Program-made: the position numbers and the translations under genes
DNA from: Tetracentron sinense
Lineage: Eukaryota > Streptophyta > Magnoliopsida > Trochodendrales > Trochodendraceae
Direction: 5' to 3'
NCBI GenBank assembly: GCA_015143295.1
Contig: CM026562.1
Coordinates: 11,684,041-11,748,040, forward strand
Length of the DNA stretch: 64,000 bases
The notes under the pieces: model-generated
Seen by the model: only the letters and a program-made list of their open reading frames with translations
Database searches by the model: none
Told to the model about the DNA's origin: nothing
Shown here: positions 22,310-34,678 of the stretch, piece after piece
How the letters are laid out: each line of letters starts with the position of its first letter
Numbering within the stretch: the stretch's first letter is position 1

Positions 22310-24531
22310 TGTTAGACATGATGCCGAGAAAAGTCATTTAGATTGTTAGACTTTTATTAATTTGATTAATAAAGACTTCTTCTTAATCTATTGTGTATTC
22401 ATTATGGGTAATTGACCATGATCATGAGATGATATATACGATATGAGGTATCGATAAAGGTTCATAGGATATATTGTAGGAAAGTTATGTGATTGGATTA
22501 CCACAAGCAGATATAACTTTCCGGTTCCTTATACCTTATATAGTCACAGCTGTGGGTGAAGTTGGGCACTTCACTTATATGGCTCTCAGAATGCTAAGAT
22601 GTTCTCACTAGTTGAGATGTAGTTCTATCTCGAACTATGGTAGTGGAGACTACACATCTGCATATGGGTGCTTAAATGTACACTAACTGATTGCATTCAA
22701 TGAGAGACGTCTTGCATAAACAAACTATCAGATAGTTGGTCTCTCATTCACATTGAACAGTTTCGATGATCCTTAGATCTGATGAGTTCATCTATGACTG
22801 AGCAGTGATCTGACTGTTTTGATTCCACCAATGTATTTTCTAACTTAAGAAATATGATACAGAGATAGTTGGATAGTTAGAAAGCTGTTCGAGTCACGAT
22901 GAATTTCTAACAAGAAATCCATGCTCCATTAATTTGAGAGATTATCCAAGTTCTAAGTAAGACAGTTGATTAAGTTCAAATCCTGCGCAGGTGATTTTGA
23001 AAACAAAATAAGTTTTGAAATATACTTTTATTAAAATGTATTATACTTATAAAAGGTTTTTCTCAAAATGTTTTACATGAGAAATTGTTTCTCATGACTT
23101 AATCATAAGTCTTGGAAACCCGGATGATTTGCAATGGGCTATGGGTTAGATAGTATGACAATCTCGAAGGCCCATTAGGGATAATGTATTTGGAAGGATA
23201 TATCGAATTTAAAAGTTCATGTGGTGGGATCCGTATTGGTTAAATGTTCATACACTGGGATTCAATTGCAACATGGATATCTCACGTCACTTGCAATTCC
23301 GATGTAATTCCTGTTTAGGGTCAATGGGATAACATTGGGTAAGCCTAAGTAAGAATGTCCCAGAGCAATCTGCGGAGGTGATCACATAAGAAATACAAGC
23401 TCAATAATTGATTAAAAGTTAATCAATTATATAAGTGATTAAAAGTTAATCATTTAATTAAATAGATTAAAAGTTAATCTATTGTTTAAATTAATTGTTA
23501 ATTTAAACATAGGGATTATTTTAGCAATTATTTAATTAACATAATTAAAGGGAAAATGGGTTTGACCCATATCCATAAACCCATTAAAATGGACCTTTAA
23601 TATGGGCCAAAGCCCATGGGTTTAAACCCTAGGGTGTGGCGCCCACTTGAGGAATCCTAATTGGATCAGGATTTGTTTAATTGAATAATTGTTGAAATAT
23701 AATTCCTATAATTATGGAATTAAAATCCAATTGTTGGATTGCAATTAGGATTAAGATGGAATTGTAATTGGATTACAAAAAGAAGTTTTAATTCCTCAAA
23801 ACCCACACCCCTTTAGTGCTCACGCCCCCCCCTTGTGGACTCCTAGTTTGACTAGATTTCCTTCTCTTGTGTAGGATGTTGACTTCTTTCTTTAATTAAG
23901 GAACCCTCTTATTAGAAGGACTCCTTAATTAGAAAGTCTTCTAAAACTAGAGTAGTTATAGATAAACTAGGAAATTATTTATTAAATAATAAGAGTTATT
24001 ATTGTTAAATAATTCCTTAAGAGATAAGATCAAGTTGGAGTAGGATTAGGATAGGATCCTAGTTTATAAATACCCCAACACCCTAGACCATTAAACCCTT
24101 TTCTCCAGAATTTTTTCTCTTCTCTCCTCTCTCTCTCCAAACCGTGAGACCCTAGGGAGCCCCTATGGATTTTCGTGAGCTTCATTGGTGGTGCAAGTTG
24201 GGTTTTGTTTATTCTAGGGTTTTGAACCTTAGTACTTTTGGTGATAGAAGGTCTACACCATTACTCCATCTTCTTCCTCTTGCTTCTATAATTCAAAAGG
24301 AGATTCTAAAGCTTCGTGGGGATAGCGAAGAACAAGGATCGAGCTTCTAGTATTTTTTTGGAGAAATCTCTACAAAGAGTTCTGACGGTTCGAGTGGATT
24401 AAGCTTCACCGGTGAACATCATTCACCGAGGTGATATGACTAAAACTCTTAGATAATTTTGATGCTTTCTATGGTGTGAAGATCTAGGGGATCCAGTTTC
24501 CGCATAAATTTTTTATCCGGATCCCCCTACA
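22310..24531 (+). repeat. 5' LTR of the broken Copia element
   Basis: 2,222 bp from TGTTAGACATG to CCCCCTACA. A TATA box (TTTATAAATACC) lies at about 24061-24072, followed by a CT-rich leader (TTCTCCAGAATTTTTTC). The PBS starts two bases after the end. Confidence 0.85.
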
Positions 24532-24533
24532 AG

Positions 24534-24551
24534 TGGTATCAGAGCTCATGG
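24534..24551 (+). other. Primer-binding site, initiator tRNA-Met type
   Basis: TGGTATCAGAGCTCATGG directly follows the Copia 5' LTR, the standard plant Copia primer site. Confidence 0.85.
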
Positions 24552-24754
24552 TTAGGAGTATTTTTTGTTTATTTTGATAAGATAATTAAATGGATAATTT
24601 TATTCATGAGATGAATTTAATTTAAATCTATTTAATATTGCTCGTAGTTTTTATTATTTTATTTGTTCATGAGATGAATAAATAAATATTTATTATATTA
24701 TTGAATGAGATTTGATAATTAAATAAATTTTAAAAACTACTATTATATGTGATA

Positions 24755-25989
24755 TGAAATTTATCCAGATTAATGATCTCTAAGACCTAGAGGGGGGGGG
24801 GGGGGTGAATAGGTCTATCTAATAATTTCTAACCAATTTTAATCTTTCAATTAATATGTTTAGAAATCAATGAATAATTCACTCAGACAATCCACACAAA
24901 TCAAACACAGAAGATTTTTACGTGGAAAACCCTAACGGGAAAAAACACGGGACCTTGTCCAGTAATAAACTTCACTATGAAAAGATATCAAGTACAAGAC
25001 AAGACCTTACCAAAACAGAAACGACGTTCCTAGGTATAGACTCTTACTCTTGATTTCCACGAACCAGCAGGTTCGATCTCCGCCGTAGCAGCTTCGGTTC
25101 CACACCGACCAAATCTTCTCAAGCTACTTCAAACCACGATCACACACGATCGATCTCCTTCCACGAAGGCTCCGGATCAAACACCGGACACACACACAAG
25201 GTGTAGGGTTGTGAATCAATTTAGGAAATTTCAAACCCTAGAGGGATCTCATATAGATCTGAGATCACACAATGCAAGATCAAAGGTTTAGATCTATACT
25301 TGCATTCTCTAGGATCAAAGAAAGAGGAGGGATCAACAAAGATCTAATAAAAACAATAGGAAAAACCCTAGAAGAGTTTCTCAGACCTCTACTCTTTCAA
25401 AAATAAACAAAGATACGAATTAGGTCTCCAAAAAGTTGTTTATATAGGGTTTAAAAAAAGAATCCAAAAAAATAAAAATTCTTTTTACGGGGACCGATCG
25501 ATCGGTGCTCATGACCGATCGCTCGGTCCAAAACGGATCGCTCGGTTCTCATGACCGATCGCTCGGTTAAAAATCATCTCTCTGGAAAAATACCCCATAC
25601 AAAATTTTTGTCCAGTCAATAGCCACCGATCGCTCGGTAGGCCACCGATCGATTGGTCTCAACACCGAGCGATCGGTTGAGACAGAATTTTTTTCAAACC
25701 ATATGTCTTTTCATGTTTATTTGATTCAACTAAGATCAAACAACTTTGTTAGGTTTAAAACTATCCTCCTAGGTATGTTTAGAGTTATCTAAGTCAAATC
25801 CAACCTAGGTAGGGGTCTCTAAGTCCATTACCTTTCTAGATCCAGAGTAGGAGCTTTTTCTTCACTTTCTTCATTCTTCTTGATGCTTTAGCTCTTCTCT
25901 TCTGACAAGTTGAACACGACTTGACGACTCGACTCACATGACCTATCTAATGATCACCGAATTTGCCAACACCTATTTAGGGATTTACA
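24755..25989 (-). repeat. 3' LTR of the SIRE-type element
   Basis: 1,235 bp, TGAAATTTATCC...GGGATTTACA on the plus strand. TATA box (CTATATAAAC on the minus strand) at about 25438-25447; palindrome cassette at 25493-25678. Confidence 0.92.
25493..25678 (-). promoter_or_regulatory. Palindrome cassette upstream of the SIRE 3' LTR TATA box
   Basis: Seven copies of ACCGATCGATCGGT or close variants (ACCGATCGCTCGGT, ACCGAGCGATCGGT) in 186 bp, with the spacer TCTCTCTGGAAAAATACCCC in the middle. It starts about 45 bp upstream of the TATA box in element sense. Confidence 0.7.
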
Positions 25990-26001
25990 ATCTCCCCCTT
26001 T
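25990..26001 (-). other. Polypurine tract of the SIRE-type element
   Basis: On the minus strand AAAGGGGGAGAT lies directly before the 3' LTR, the usual plus-strand primer of Copia elements. Confidence 0.85.
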
Positions 26002-26562
26002 GGCAATTCCGGGACAAAACAAGACTAACTCATATACTAGATTCAAATTTTCCCAAATGATTCAAAAATGGAAAATTGACCTTTACATGACTCAAAAATA
26101 ATTACATGACTTTTGACATGTTAGCTTGTCATGATTCACCAAACTTAGAACCTGTTTGCCTGCACATGCTAAATCAAAAACCTGTGAAGCATGGGAAATA
26201 AAATATGGGAAATATCCATAACATGTTAAGTATGTTTCCATAACATCATCCACACAATTATCATCCACGTCCACAAAATCATCATATCCATGTGTTATCA
26301 TGCACTCTCCCCCTTTTTGGCTCGAAATGCCAAAGGCGGACTATTAACAATAAAATTAACGCAGAAACACAAATGAGATGAGATATAAGAAACCATCCAA
26401 ATGCAGAAATCCATAACAAGTTAAAATATCCAAATAGGTTTGTACTAAGTACAACCAAGACAAAATACATCGAAATGTCAAACAAAAACTAGAACTAAGA
26501 TAAACTCCAAAATATACACATGAACCAGAAGGAGTTTCTATCCTAGTACATCACTCTAACTA

Positions 26563-27852
26563 TCACTCCTGCTCATCATTAGAAGTGAGTTGGGACTCAT
26601 AGTAAGCTCGAAAATCCCGAACATCTCTCTGTACGCCCAGCACTGCTGCATCGAGAGATCCAAGTCTACCACGAACGTCTGTAGTAAACTCCTCGTATGA
26701 CGAAACATGAGTCCTGAGATCCATCTGCATCTCTCGTATCATCCTGGCAAGATCATCCATAGTGGCCGGAGGAGGACGAGATGTCCCAGCACCAACTTCT
26801 GCTCCCTCCTCTGTATCTCGAACTGGGGCATGTGAAAAACTCTGAGCTAGGGTCTTTTTGTTGATTGGACCCTTAGGAACTCGAGTAGGAACACCAGGAG
26901 GAGCGATAACTCCTTGAGAACCAAGAAGTTTAGTGATGAGTGAACCAAATGGTAGGGCTCCAACTGCTGTAACAGTTTGATGGGCTTGGATCATCAAGTC
27001 AATGATGTGAGCGGCAAGATCAATATCACGCCCACCTAGAAGACTAAACAGAAACCTAGCTCTATCTTCCCTAAGGTCCGCATTATGAACCTTTGGATGG
27101 ATATTTGCACTCATAACTAGGTTTACTAGTCTAGCATCCTTAGTAAGTTTCGCCACTTCAATAAGAGACCCAACCCAAAACGTAGGAGTACCACAAAGAA
27201 AGGTAACAACATGTTCCATGGAGTCTTTATCCTCATCACTCTTATAATTATAAGGATAATATGCATTTGGAACTCGAGGACAGCCAAGGAATTTAGAAAT
27301 CAAATCAGCATTTATGACAACAGATTGTTCTAATGCTCGAGATTTGAATGACCATTTTTTATGGTTGATTTCAGAAAAATTAGAGTAAAATTCCCTAACT
27401 AACTGGACAGAAGCAGGACCGGATAAGGTAAGTATACCTTCCCATTTACGATCTGAAATGAGTTTAGGAAGATAATAATCACCAAAATCGGCAATTTGAA
27501 TGTCCCTTTCAACCATTACACCTTTCTTGCTAAAATACTCACTATAGAGTTGAGCAGCAGTAGGACTTATGAACTGGGATAACTGACTGGACTGGGAAGA
27601 TGAAGCTTTACCTTTATTTTTTCGAGTTTTATCAGCCAAAGATTTTTGTCGATTCTCAGTTGTAGAATCTATCATTCTACGAATTGGCCTGTCCCCAATT
27701 GAAATACCATGCCCTATTGGAGTGAAAGTAAAAGGCTCTTGGTTTTGCTCATCTTCAGGAGGGTACTCTTGGTTGTTGAGGACCAACCTCCGGCGTTTGG
27801 GAACGCCAGACATGAGATAGGCTAGAAGAATTAAGGACAAAAGGAAAGCCAT
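26563..27852 (-). CDS. Envelope-like protein of the SIRE-type element
   Basis: Open over 429 codons. A hydrophobic start (AFLLSLILLAYLM) is followed by MSGVPKRRR, a Lys/Ser-rich stretch (about 60-100), a conserved domain (about 110-320: MVERDIQIADF, REFYSNF, LISKFLGCPRVPNAYYP, FLFSLLGGRDIDLAAHIIDLM), a Pro-rich stretch and a C-terminal coiled coil (about 365-425). The domain is that of the putative plant transposon family; its relation to true envelope proteins is not established, and I see no clear transmembrane anchor except the short N-terminal one. A second possible start, MSGVPKRRR at 27813, directly follows a splice-acceptor-like TTCTTCTAG, so the hydrophobic lead may be leader sequence. 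A relative lies at 16868-17388. Confidence 0.8.
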   Translation of the reverse strand: MAFLLSLILLAYLMSGVPKRRRLVLNNQEYPPEDEQNQEPFTFTPIGHGISIGDRPIRRMIDSTTENRQKSLADKTRKNKGKASSSQSSQLSQFISPTAAQLYSEYFSKKGVMVERDIQIADFGDYYLPKLISDRKWEGILTLSGPASVQLVREFYSNFSEINHKKWSFKSRALEQSVVINADLISKFLGCPRVPNAYYPYNYKSDEDKDSMEHVVTFLCGTPTFWVGSLIEVAKLTKDARLVNLVMSANIHPKVHNADLREDRARFLFSLLGGRDIDLAAHIIDLMIQAHQTVTAVGALPFGSLITKLLGSQGVIAPPGVPTRVPKGPINKKTLAQSFSHAPVRDTEEGAEVGAGTSRPPPATMDDLARMIREMQMDLRTHVSSYEEFTTDVRGRLGSLDAAVLGVQRDVRDFRAYYESQLTSNDEQE

Positions 27853-28040
27853 AGATGAATCGACGATGCCCTAGATGAAAAAATCAATCTATACTCAAGA
27901 AAACGCACAAGGCTTACCTTTTTGATGCTTGGAAAACCCTTAGAGGTGAATGAAATGACCGTAGGAAGGATTTGGAGGAGAGGAAACCGAGAGATCGCTC
28001 TAGAGTTCGGAGAAGAAGTGAACAGAAAAAATAGAAATGA

Positions 28041-28101
28041 GGGTTTTATAACTCTGTTCACGAAAGACCGATCGATCGGTCTTTAACACCGAGCGATCGG
28101 T
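28041..28101 (-). promoter_or_regulatory. Candidate internal promoter upstream of the envelope-like frame
   Basis: On the minus strand two palindromes, ACCGATCGCTCGGT (28088-28101) and ACCGATCGATCGGT (28067-28080), are followed by a TATA-like GTTATAAAACCC (28041-28052), about 190 bp before the first ATG at 27852. A GTAAGCC donor-like site at about 27920 and an acceptor-like CTTCTAG at about 27825 suggest a leader intron. The layout copies that of the LTR promoters. Inference from sequence only. Confidence 0.5.
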
Positions 28102-29292
28102 GGTCTGAAAAGTTTTTCAAAAATTTTACTTTTAAAACCTTTTCTCCCCTTCAACCAATGGAACATTAAAAACTCATTTTCACCTCAAAATAACCAATTC
28201 ACCAAAAAATTTGCAATAATTGATTTCATTAAAATCATAAAGAATAATCACCCAAGAATTGATATATCAAGTACAGTCATAAACAAGGATTATGTAAACA
28301 ATAATTGATTTTCACCGGTGATTAAATATGGTATTTGCATCAAATTCACAATCAGAGTCAAGAAACAATTAGAAGTAATGTGAGTGTGAAATCAAAATTC
28401 ATTACTTGACTCTTTGAATTGGTTTCCTTCCTTAAGCTAGATTTTGACATTATAGCTCAAATGGGACTCTAAAATTTTCAAAAACTAGTTTTAAAACCAA
28501 TAAACATCCATACTTATATGATGAGCAATTTTTACCCCAAATTTGACTAACAAATTTATTTCATTTCTTTTTCAGTCAAATTGTACTCATTGTGAAAATT
28601 CTTTTTGGAGTACACATATATAGTTTTTAGCACATTGGTGACTTTCACTCAAGTGAGAAGGCAGCTCTTTCTAATGACAGTGGGGGCTTTCACACTAGCA
28701 ATCCATATAGATACCTACTGTTTGTCTAGGTAGCCATTACTCACTGTTTGCATTCACTAGTAGCTATCACACAAACTCACAGGTAGTCCTCTCCATGTCA
28801 ATAATTTTTATAACTAGGGGGCTCACCTTATGGAATTTTTTATGACATTGGATATACTAGATTTGATTAATCTAGGGAACCATATGGTATAATATCAGAA
28901 CCTTTAAATAGGAACTAATACCATCTAAAGAATCAGTCAGAGTGCATGTGCAATATATAACATCTTTGTTTACTCAACTCTAACTGAGATTAGTTAGCAT
29001 GACCAAATTCAATCACAAGATCAAACCAACAGTTGACCTATCCTAATTTATCCAATCCTATGAAATATTTATCCTTGCATTATATGTTTAAATATGATTT
29101 CAAGGAAATAACTTTAAGCAAAATGATTGGAAAGAAGGTCATACAAACACATTATTTTTTTTTTGCAATATTTTTCAATTTTTTTTTTTTTATGTTTTTG
29201 GATTTTTATTACTTAAAGAAAATAACAAAAAAAATAGCTCTATGACATAAATAGAACATGAAGAACACATAGGCTATGAAACAAGTACATCT
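28102..29292. other. SIRE spacer between pol and the envelope-like frame
   Basis: About 1.2 kb of AT-rich DNA with no reading frame of note; part of the element. T- and A-rich runs occur at about 29150-29200. Confidence 0.6.
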
Positions 29293-32200
29293 TTACTCAA
29301 CTCCGCACAAACCTATGGATTTCCTAAGGAGTTCAAACCTAAGGGAATCTAAGGGTTTTGTTAGAATGTCCGCAAATTGATTCTCTGTTTGGACATACTC
29401 TATAGACACAATCTTTTGCTCAACAAGATCACGGATGAAGTGATGTCTTATGTCTATGTGTTTTGTGCGAGAATGTTGAACGGGATTTTTGGAAATATTG
29501 ATAGCACTTGAATTATCACAATACACAGTCATAGTGCTCTGTTCAATCCCGTAATCATTCAACATCTGCTTCATCCACAGAAGTTGAGTGCAACAACTGC
29601 CAGCTGCTATGTACTCAGCTTCTGCAGTGGACAATGAAATTGAATTCTGCTTTTTGCTAAGCCAAGCAACTAAGCAGTTTCCAATATAGAAACATCCTCT
29701 AGAGGTGCTCTTCCTATCATCAGCATTTCCGGCCCAATCGGCATCGGAATATCCAACTATCGTGGCATTTGTATCAAAAGAATACAAGAGTCCAAATGAT
29801 AGAGTTCCACTCACATATCGAATGATACGCTTAACTGCAAGCAAGTGAGACTCTTTTGGGCTCGCTTGATAGCGGGCACATGCACCAACACTAAATGCTA
29901 TATCAGGTGTAGTAGCAGTTAAGTAGAGTAAACTACCAATCATGCTTCTATAAGAAGTTTGATCAACATCTTTACCTGTAGCATCTTTACTAAGTTTTGT
30001 AGTAGAACTCATAGGAGTTCTTACATGCTTAGCAGAGCTCATGCCAAATTTCTTCACTAGATTTTTAGCATATTTGATTTGAGATACTGAGATCCTAGAA
30101 TCCAATTGCTTGATCTGAAGACCAAGGAAGAAACTTAGCTCACCAACCATGCTCATTTCAAATTCATTTTTCATTTGTTCAGCAAATGAACGAGCATGTA
30201 AGTCTAATGTGGAACCAAACACTATGTCATCAACATATATCTGGGCGATGACAATATCACCTTTCACATTCTTTATGAAAAGGGTTCTGTCTACTCCCCC
30301 TCTCGAAAATCCGTTTTCCAAGAGATAAGTAGTCAGCCTCTCATACCAAGCTCTTGGAGCTTGCTTTAAACCATAGAGGGCCCTTTTTAGCCGATAGACT
30401 TGATCAAGGTGATGTGGATCTTCAAACCCTTTTGGTTGTTCCACATAGACTTCCTCATGTAGAATGCCATTCAGAAAGGCACTCTTAACATCCATTTGAA
30501 AAAGTTTGAATTTCATATGGCAAGCCACAGCTAGAAGAATTCTTATTGATTCTTGCCTAGCTACAGGAGCAAACGTTTCATCGAAGTCAATACCTTCAAT
30601 TTGGGTGTATCCTTGTGCAACTAACCTAGCCTTATTTCTTATGATAGTACCTTTTTCATCAGATTTGTTCTTGAAAATCCATTTGGTACCTATCACATTT
30701 GTATTGTTAGGCCTAGGTACTAAATACCAAACATCATTCCTAGTAAACTGAAGTAACTCTTCTTGCATTGCATTTATCCAATTATCATCTGCAAGAGCTT
30801 CAGCTACAGTCTTGGGTTCAAAAGATGAAGTATAGCAAATGTAGCTAACTTCATTTTCAATTTGTTTCCTCGTTCTCACTCCACTCTCAACATCACCAAT
30901 TATATCAGTGGGGGTGTGAGGACTCATGACCCTATAATGTGTAGGTTTTGATGGAGATGATTGCTTATCAATAAGTGGAGTTGAAATAGTTTCAACATTT
31001 TCATTTTCAGCACTTTCATCATCCTCAAGTTGCACATTTTCAACACCGGAGTCATCCACAACTACATTTATGGACTCCATAATCGTAGAGGTTCTCAAGT
31101 TATACACTCGATAAGCTCTACTGTTGGTGGAATATCCAAGAAATATCCCTTCATCACTCCGGGATTCAAATTTGCCCAGTTGCTCTCTATCCTTAAGGAT
31201 ATAGCATTTACTTCCGAATTCTCGAAAGTACTTGACACTAGGTTTCTTGTTATTCCACAACTCATATGGGGTTTTCCTTGTTCCAGGTCTTACAAAAACT
31301 CTATTAACTATATAGCAAGCAGTGTTAACTGCCTCTGCCCAGAAATGAGAAGCTAGATTGTTGCTATGAAGCATAACTCTAGCCATCTCTTGGAAAACCC
31401 TGTTCTTCCTCTCTACTACACCATTCTGCTGAGGTGTAATAGGTGCAGAAAATTCATGTTTGATACCCGACTCATCACAAAAATCGTTGTACTTAGAGTT
31501 TTCAAACTCCTTTCCATGATCACTTCGTATTCGAGTGATTGGGCATCTTTTCTCATTTTGAATTTTCAAGCAAATACTTTTGAAATTGTCAAAAGCATCG
31601 GATTTCTCTCTTATAAATGCCACCCATGACATTCTTGAGAAATCATCAACCATAACTAGAATGTATCGCTTTCCACCTAGGCTTTCAGTTCTTGTAGGAC
31701 CCATTAGATCCATATGAATTAATTCCAGTGGATATGAAGTAGCAATACTTGAAGTCTTCTTATGTGGGGTTCTAATTTGTTTACCAATTTGGCATGGCCC
31801 ACACACAGCAGTAGAAGGCTTTCCTAGTTTGGGAACTCCTCTTATAAGCTCTTTCTTAGAGATTTTACAAAGGTCTTTGAAGTTCATGTGACCTAGTCTT
31901 CGGTGCCACAAATCAACCTCCTCAATTTTAGTCTTATAACAGACATTTGAGGGATTAAGACTGGGAATTAAGCCGTAGCAATTGTCAGTGGTTCTCAACC
32001 CTTCTAGAACACACTTACCTTTACCATTAATGACTAAGCATTTATTTTGGGTAAAGTGCACAACATGGTTATCATCACATAGTTGACTTATGCTAATTAA
32101 ATTAGCTTTCAGTCCTTCAACAAACAAGGCATCTTTCAATTTTGGTATGCCTGGTGAATCGATGATACCCTTCCCCTTTACTAAAGATTTGCTTCCATCA

Positions 32201-34617
32201 CCAAAAGTAACAGTCCCATCTGGACAGTCCTCAAATTGAGTAAATAAGGACTTGTTACCTGTCATATGCAGAGAACACCCACTGTCGAAGTACCACATTT
32301 CTATGTTTTGGGCTTTCAAGGCAGTGTGAATGACGAAGCACTTCAGGTCATCCTTTCTTACATACACAGTCTTTAAACTTTGTTTAGATCTTTGATCATT
32401 AAACTGTGTATTAGAAACCTTTTTCCTTTTTGTCCTCCTTGACCTTTTCTTATTTTGTTCAGTTCTAGCTTTTTGATTAGTCAAATTCTTTCCTCTTGAA
32501 TAATCATTTGGAATAAATTGACCAGTTCTTGTCATAGAGATTTGAGCAATTCTATTAACATCTTCGCTCAATATTCTAGACTTTTCAGCCAGAACCTGAA
32601 TCTGCCTTTGAAGAGTCCCTTGACTTTGATTTTGGTTCCATGAACCATTTTGAGGAGCTCTCCTAAAAGCATTACAATTTGGTCGTATGTGACCTCTCAC
32701 ACCACAAAAGTGACATGTGGGTATGAATCTTGGGAGAGGAGGAGGATTTCTTCTAATAGGAATTTGATTCCTCAAAGCATTCACTTTAGGAGCTGTATTT
32801 CTAGGCTTTACAAAATTTGTATAAGCCTTAGTACTTGATGTAGAAGGTAGATTCACTTTAGGATCAGAATGTATTGGCTCAAACACTGCACTAGCCATTG
32901 TACCAACAGCTAAAGGACCAGCTGGTGTGTCAGCATGTCCTATCCCAGATCTACTCGAATTTGACCCATACTTTCTAACTAATTCATCTAGGCAGCTAGT
33001 GTTACTAAACATTCTTACTTCTTTTTCAAGAGTATAGACCTTTTGAATCAAATCAGTCTTGTCTTTAAGGGTAATTTGATATTCTTTTTCAAGAAATTTC
33101 ACCTTATCAACAAGAGAGTCTTTAAAAGTTTCCAGCTCCATTTGCAGAGTTCTTAACTCTTCAATTTCTTTCATGGAAGTGTCTCTTTCAACTTCTAATT
33201 TTCTGATCACATTAGTCAATGAGACATTCTCTTCCAAAAGACATTGAACTTTCATAACAAATGCTTCTTTTTCATTTTCCAACTGACTAACTAGAGCACT
33301 CTTCTCTTCTGCTACTAGTTTACAAATATCTCTTTCATTTTGAATGATTTTGAGTTTTTTGCTCAAGGAGATTTTTGTTTTAGTCAGCTTCAAACTTTCA
33401 GCATACAACTTATCATAAGTTGTTTTCAAATCTTCATCACTTTCAGAGTCAGTTTGACTCTTCTGTATGTCATCACTAGACTCAGTATGAACACTCTCAT
33501 CACTTCTATCCTTTTCATCAACCGCAGAGGTAGTCTCAAGAATCCCAGAAAGGGAAACAGTGAAAGCCGTATGATTTCCAGTATCTTCACTTGAAGAGGA
33601 ACTGTCCGATTCTTCATTCTCGGAATCACTGTCATCCCAACAGGCATTCATCACCTTGCCCTTACTCTTCTTCTTGTTAGGACAGTTAGGTGAAATATGA
33701 CCGAAGCCATGGCATTCATAACATTGAACACCTTGGGATTTCTTGTCACCACTCTTGGAATTTTTCTTGTTTTCCCAGGGCTTAGACTTTGACTTCTCAA
33801 AATATTTTCCTCCCTGTTTGGGATTGAACCTCTTTTTCGTTCTAAAAAATTTTCGAAATTTTTTAACGAAGAGAGCCATTTCTTCCTCATTCATATCTCC
33901 ATCACTGTCATCCTCATCCAAAGTTTCCTTGATGGATTTCAAGGCTAAAGATTTGTTCTTCTTGGATGGATGGAGATTGAGTTCATAGGTTTGGAGTGAA
34001 CCAACCAATTCCTCAATCTTCAGAGAGTGATCAACATTTTTACTCTCTTCGATTGCAGTGACTTTGGGTTGAAATCTCTCAGGGAGAGATCTAAGGACTT
34101 TTCTAACTATTTTGGACTAAGATATTTTCTCACCTAAATTGAAACTAGCGTTGACAATGTCACTAAGTTTTGCATAGAATTCATCAAAAGTGTCATTGTC
34201 ATCCATGTTTAGATGTTCAAATTTGGTGGTTAACATTTGGAGTTTTGAGATTTTAACAGTGGTAGTACCCTCATGGGTAATTTCAAGAATGTCCCAAGCC
34301 TCCTTTGCTGTTTCACTTGAAGAAATTCGTCTGAATTCCTCAGCAGTGACTGCAGTAAAGATAGCATTGAGACCTTTAGTGTTCCATCCACTTGACTCAA
34401 GCTCTTCTCTGGTCCATTCATCATAATATTTGACCACAGTCAAATCACCTACAGTTTTTATGGGCGTAGTCCACCCATTCTGTATAGACATCCAGATTCT
34501 CTCGTCAATAGATTTGAGAAAGGCTCTCATTCTAGCTTTCCAGTATGCAAAATTATTTCCATCAAAAAGTGGGGGACGAGAGACGGATCCTCCTTCTCTT
34601 AGAGTACTCATGATCAC
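29293..34617 (-). pseudogene. gag-pol region of the SIRE-type element
   Basis: Encodes a long Copia polyprotein. In element order: gag core near 34617-34120 (PPLFDGNNFAYWKARM), zinc knuckle [14 protein letters not shown] at about 33723-33682, acidic and coiled-coil stretch (33650-33000), second zinc knuckle [14 protein letters not shown] near 32710, protease with [13 protein letters not shown] near 32285, integrase zinc domain HRRLGH...CGPCQIGK (31915-31795) and core (31740-31390, [25 protein letters not shown]), RT (30740-30200, YVDDIVFGS near 30230), RNase H (29760-29330, [19 protein letters not shown]). Nearly the whole length is open; treated as a fossil with about one or two breaks. The second zinc knuckle is unusual for Copia gag. 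Confidence 0.9.
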
Positions 34618-34661
34618 GGATAATACAGGATCACACTTAAGGGATTAGCCTTATCAGTGAA

Positions 34662-34676
34662 CTCGCTTTGATACCA
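34662..34676 (-). other. Primer-binding site of the SIRE-type element
   Basis: TGGTATCAAAGCGAG on the minus strand, two bases after the 5' LTR; initiator tRNA-Met type with one change from the common TGGTATCAGAGC. Confidence 0.8.
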
Positions 34677-34678
34677 AT

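Noticed and set aside
24790-24805. Long G run as a possible quadruplex or regulatory site
   Set aside because: The other LTR of the same element has a shorter run at the same place (about 34715), so it is an ordinary homopolymer length change.
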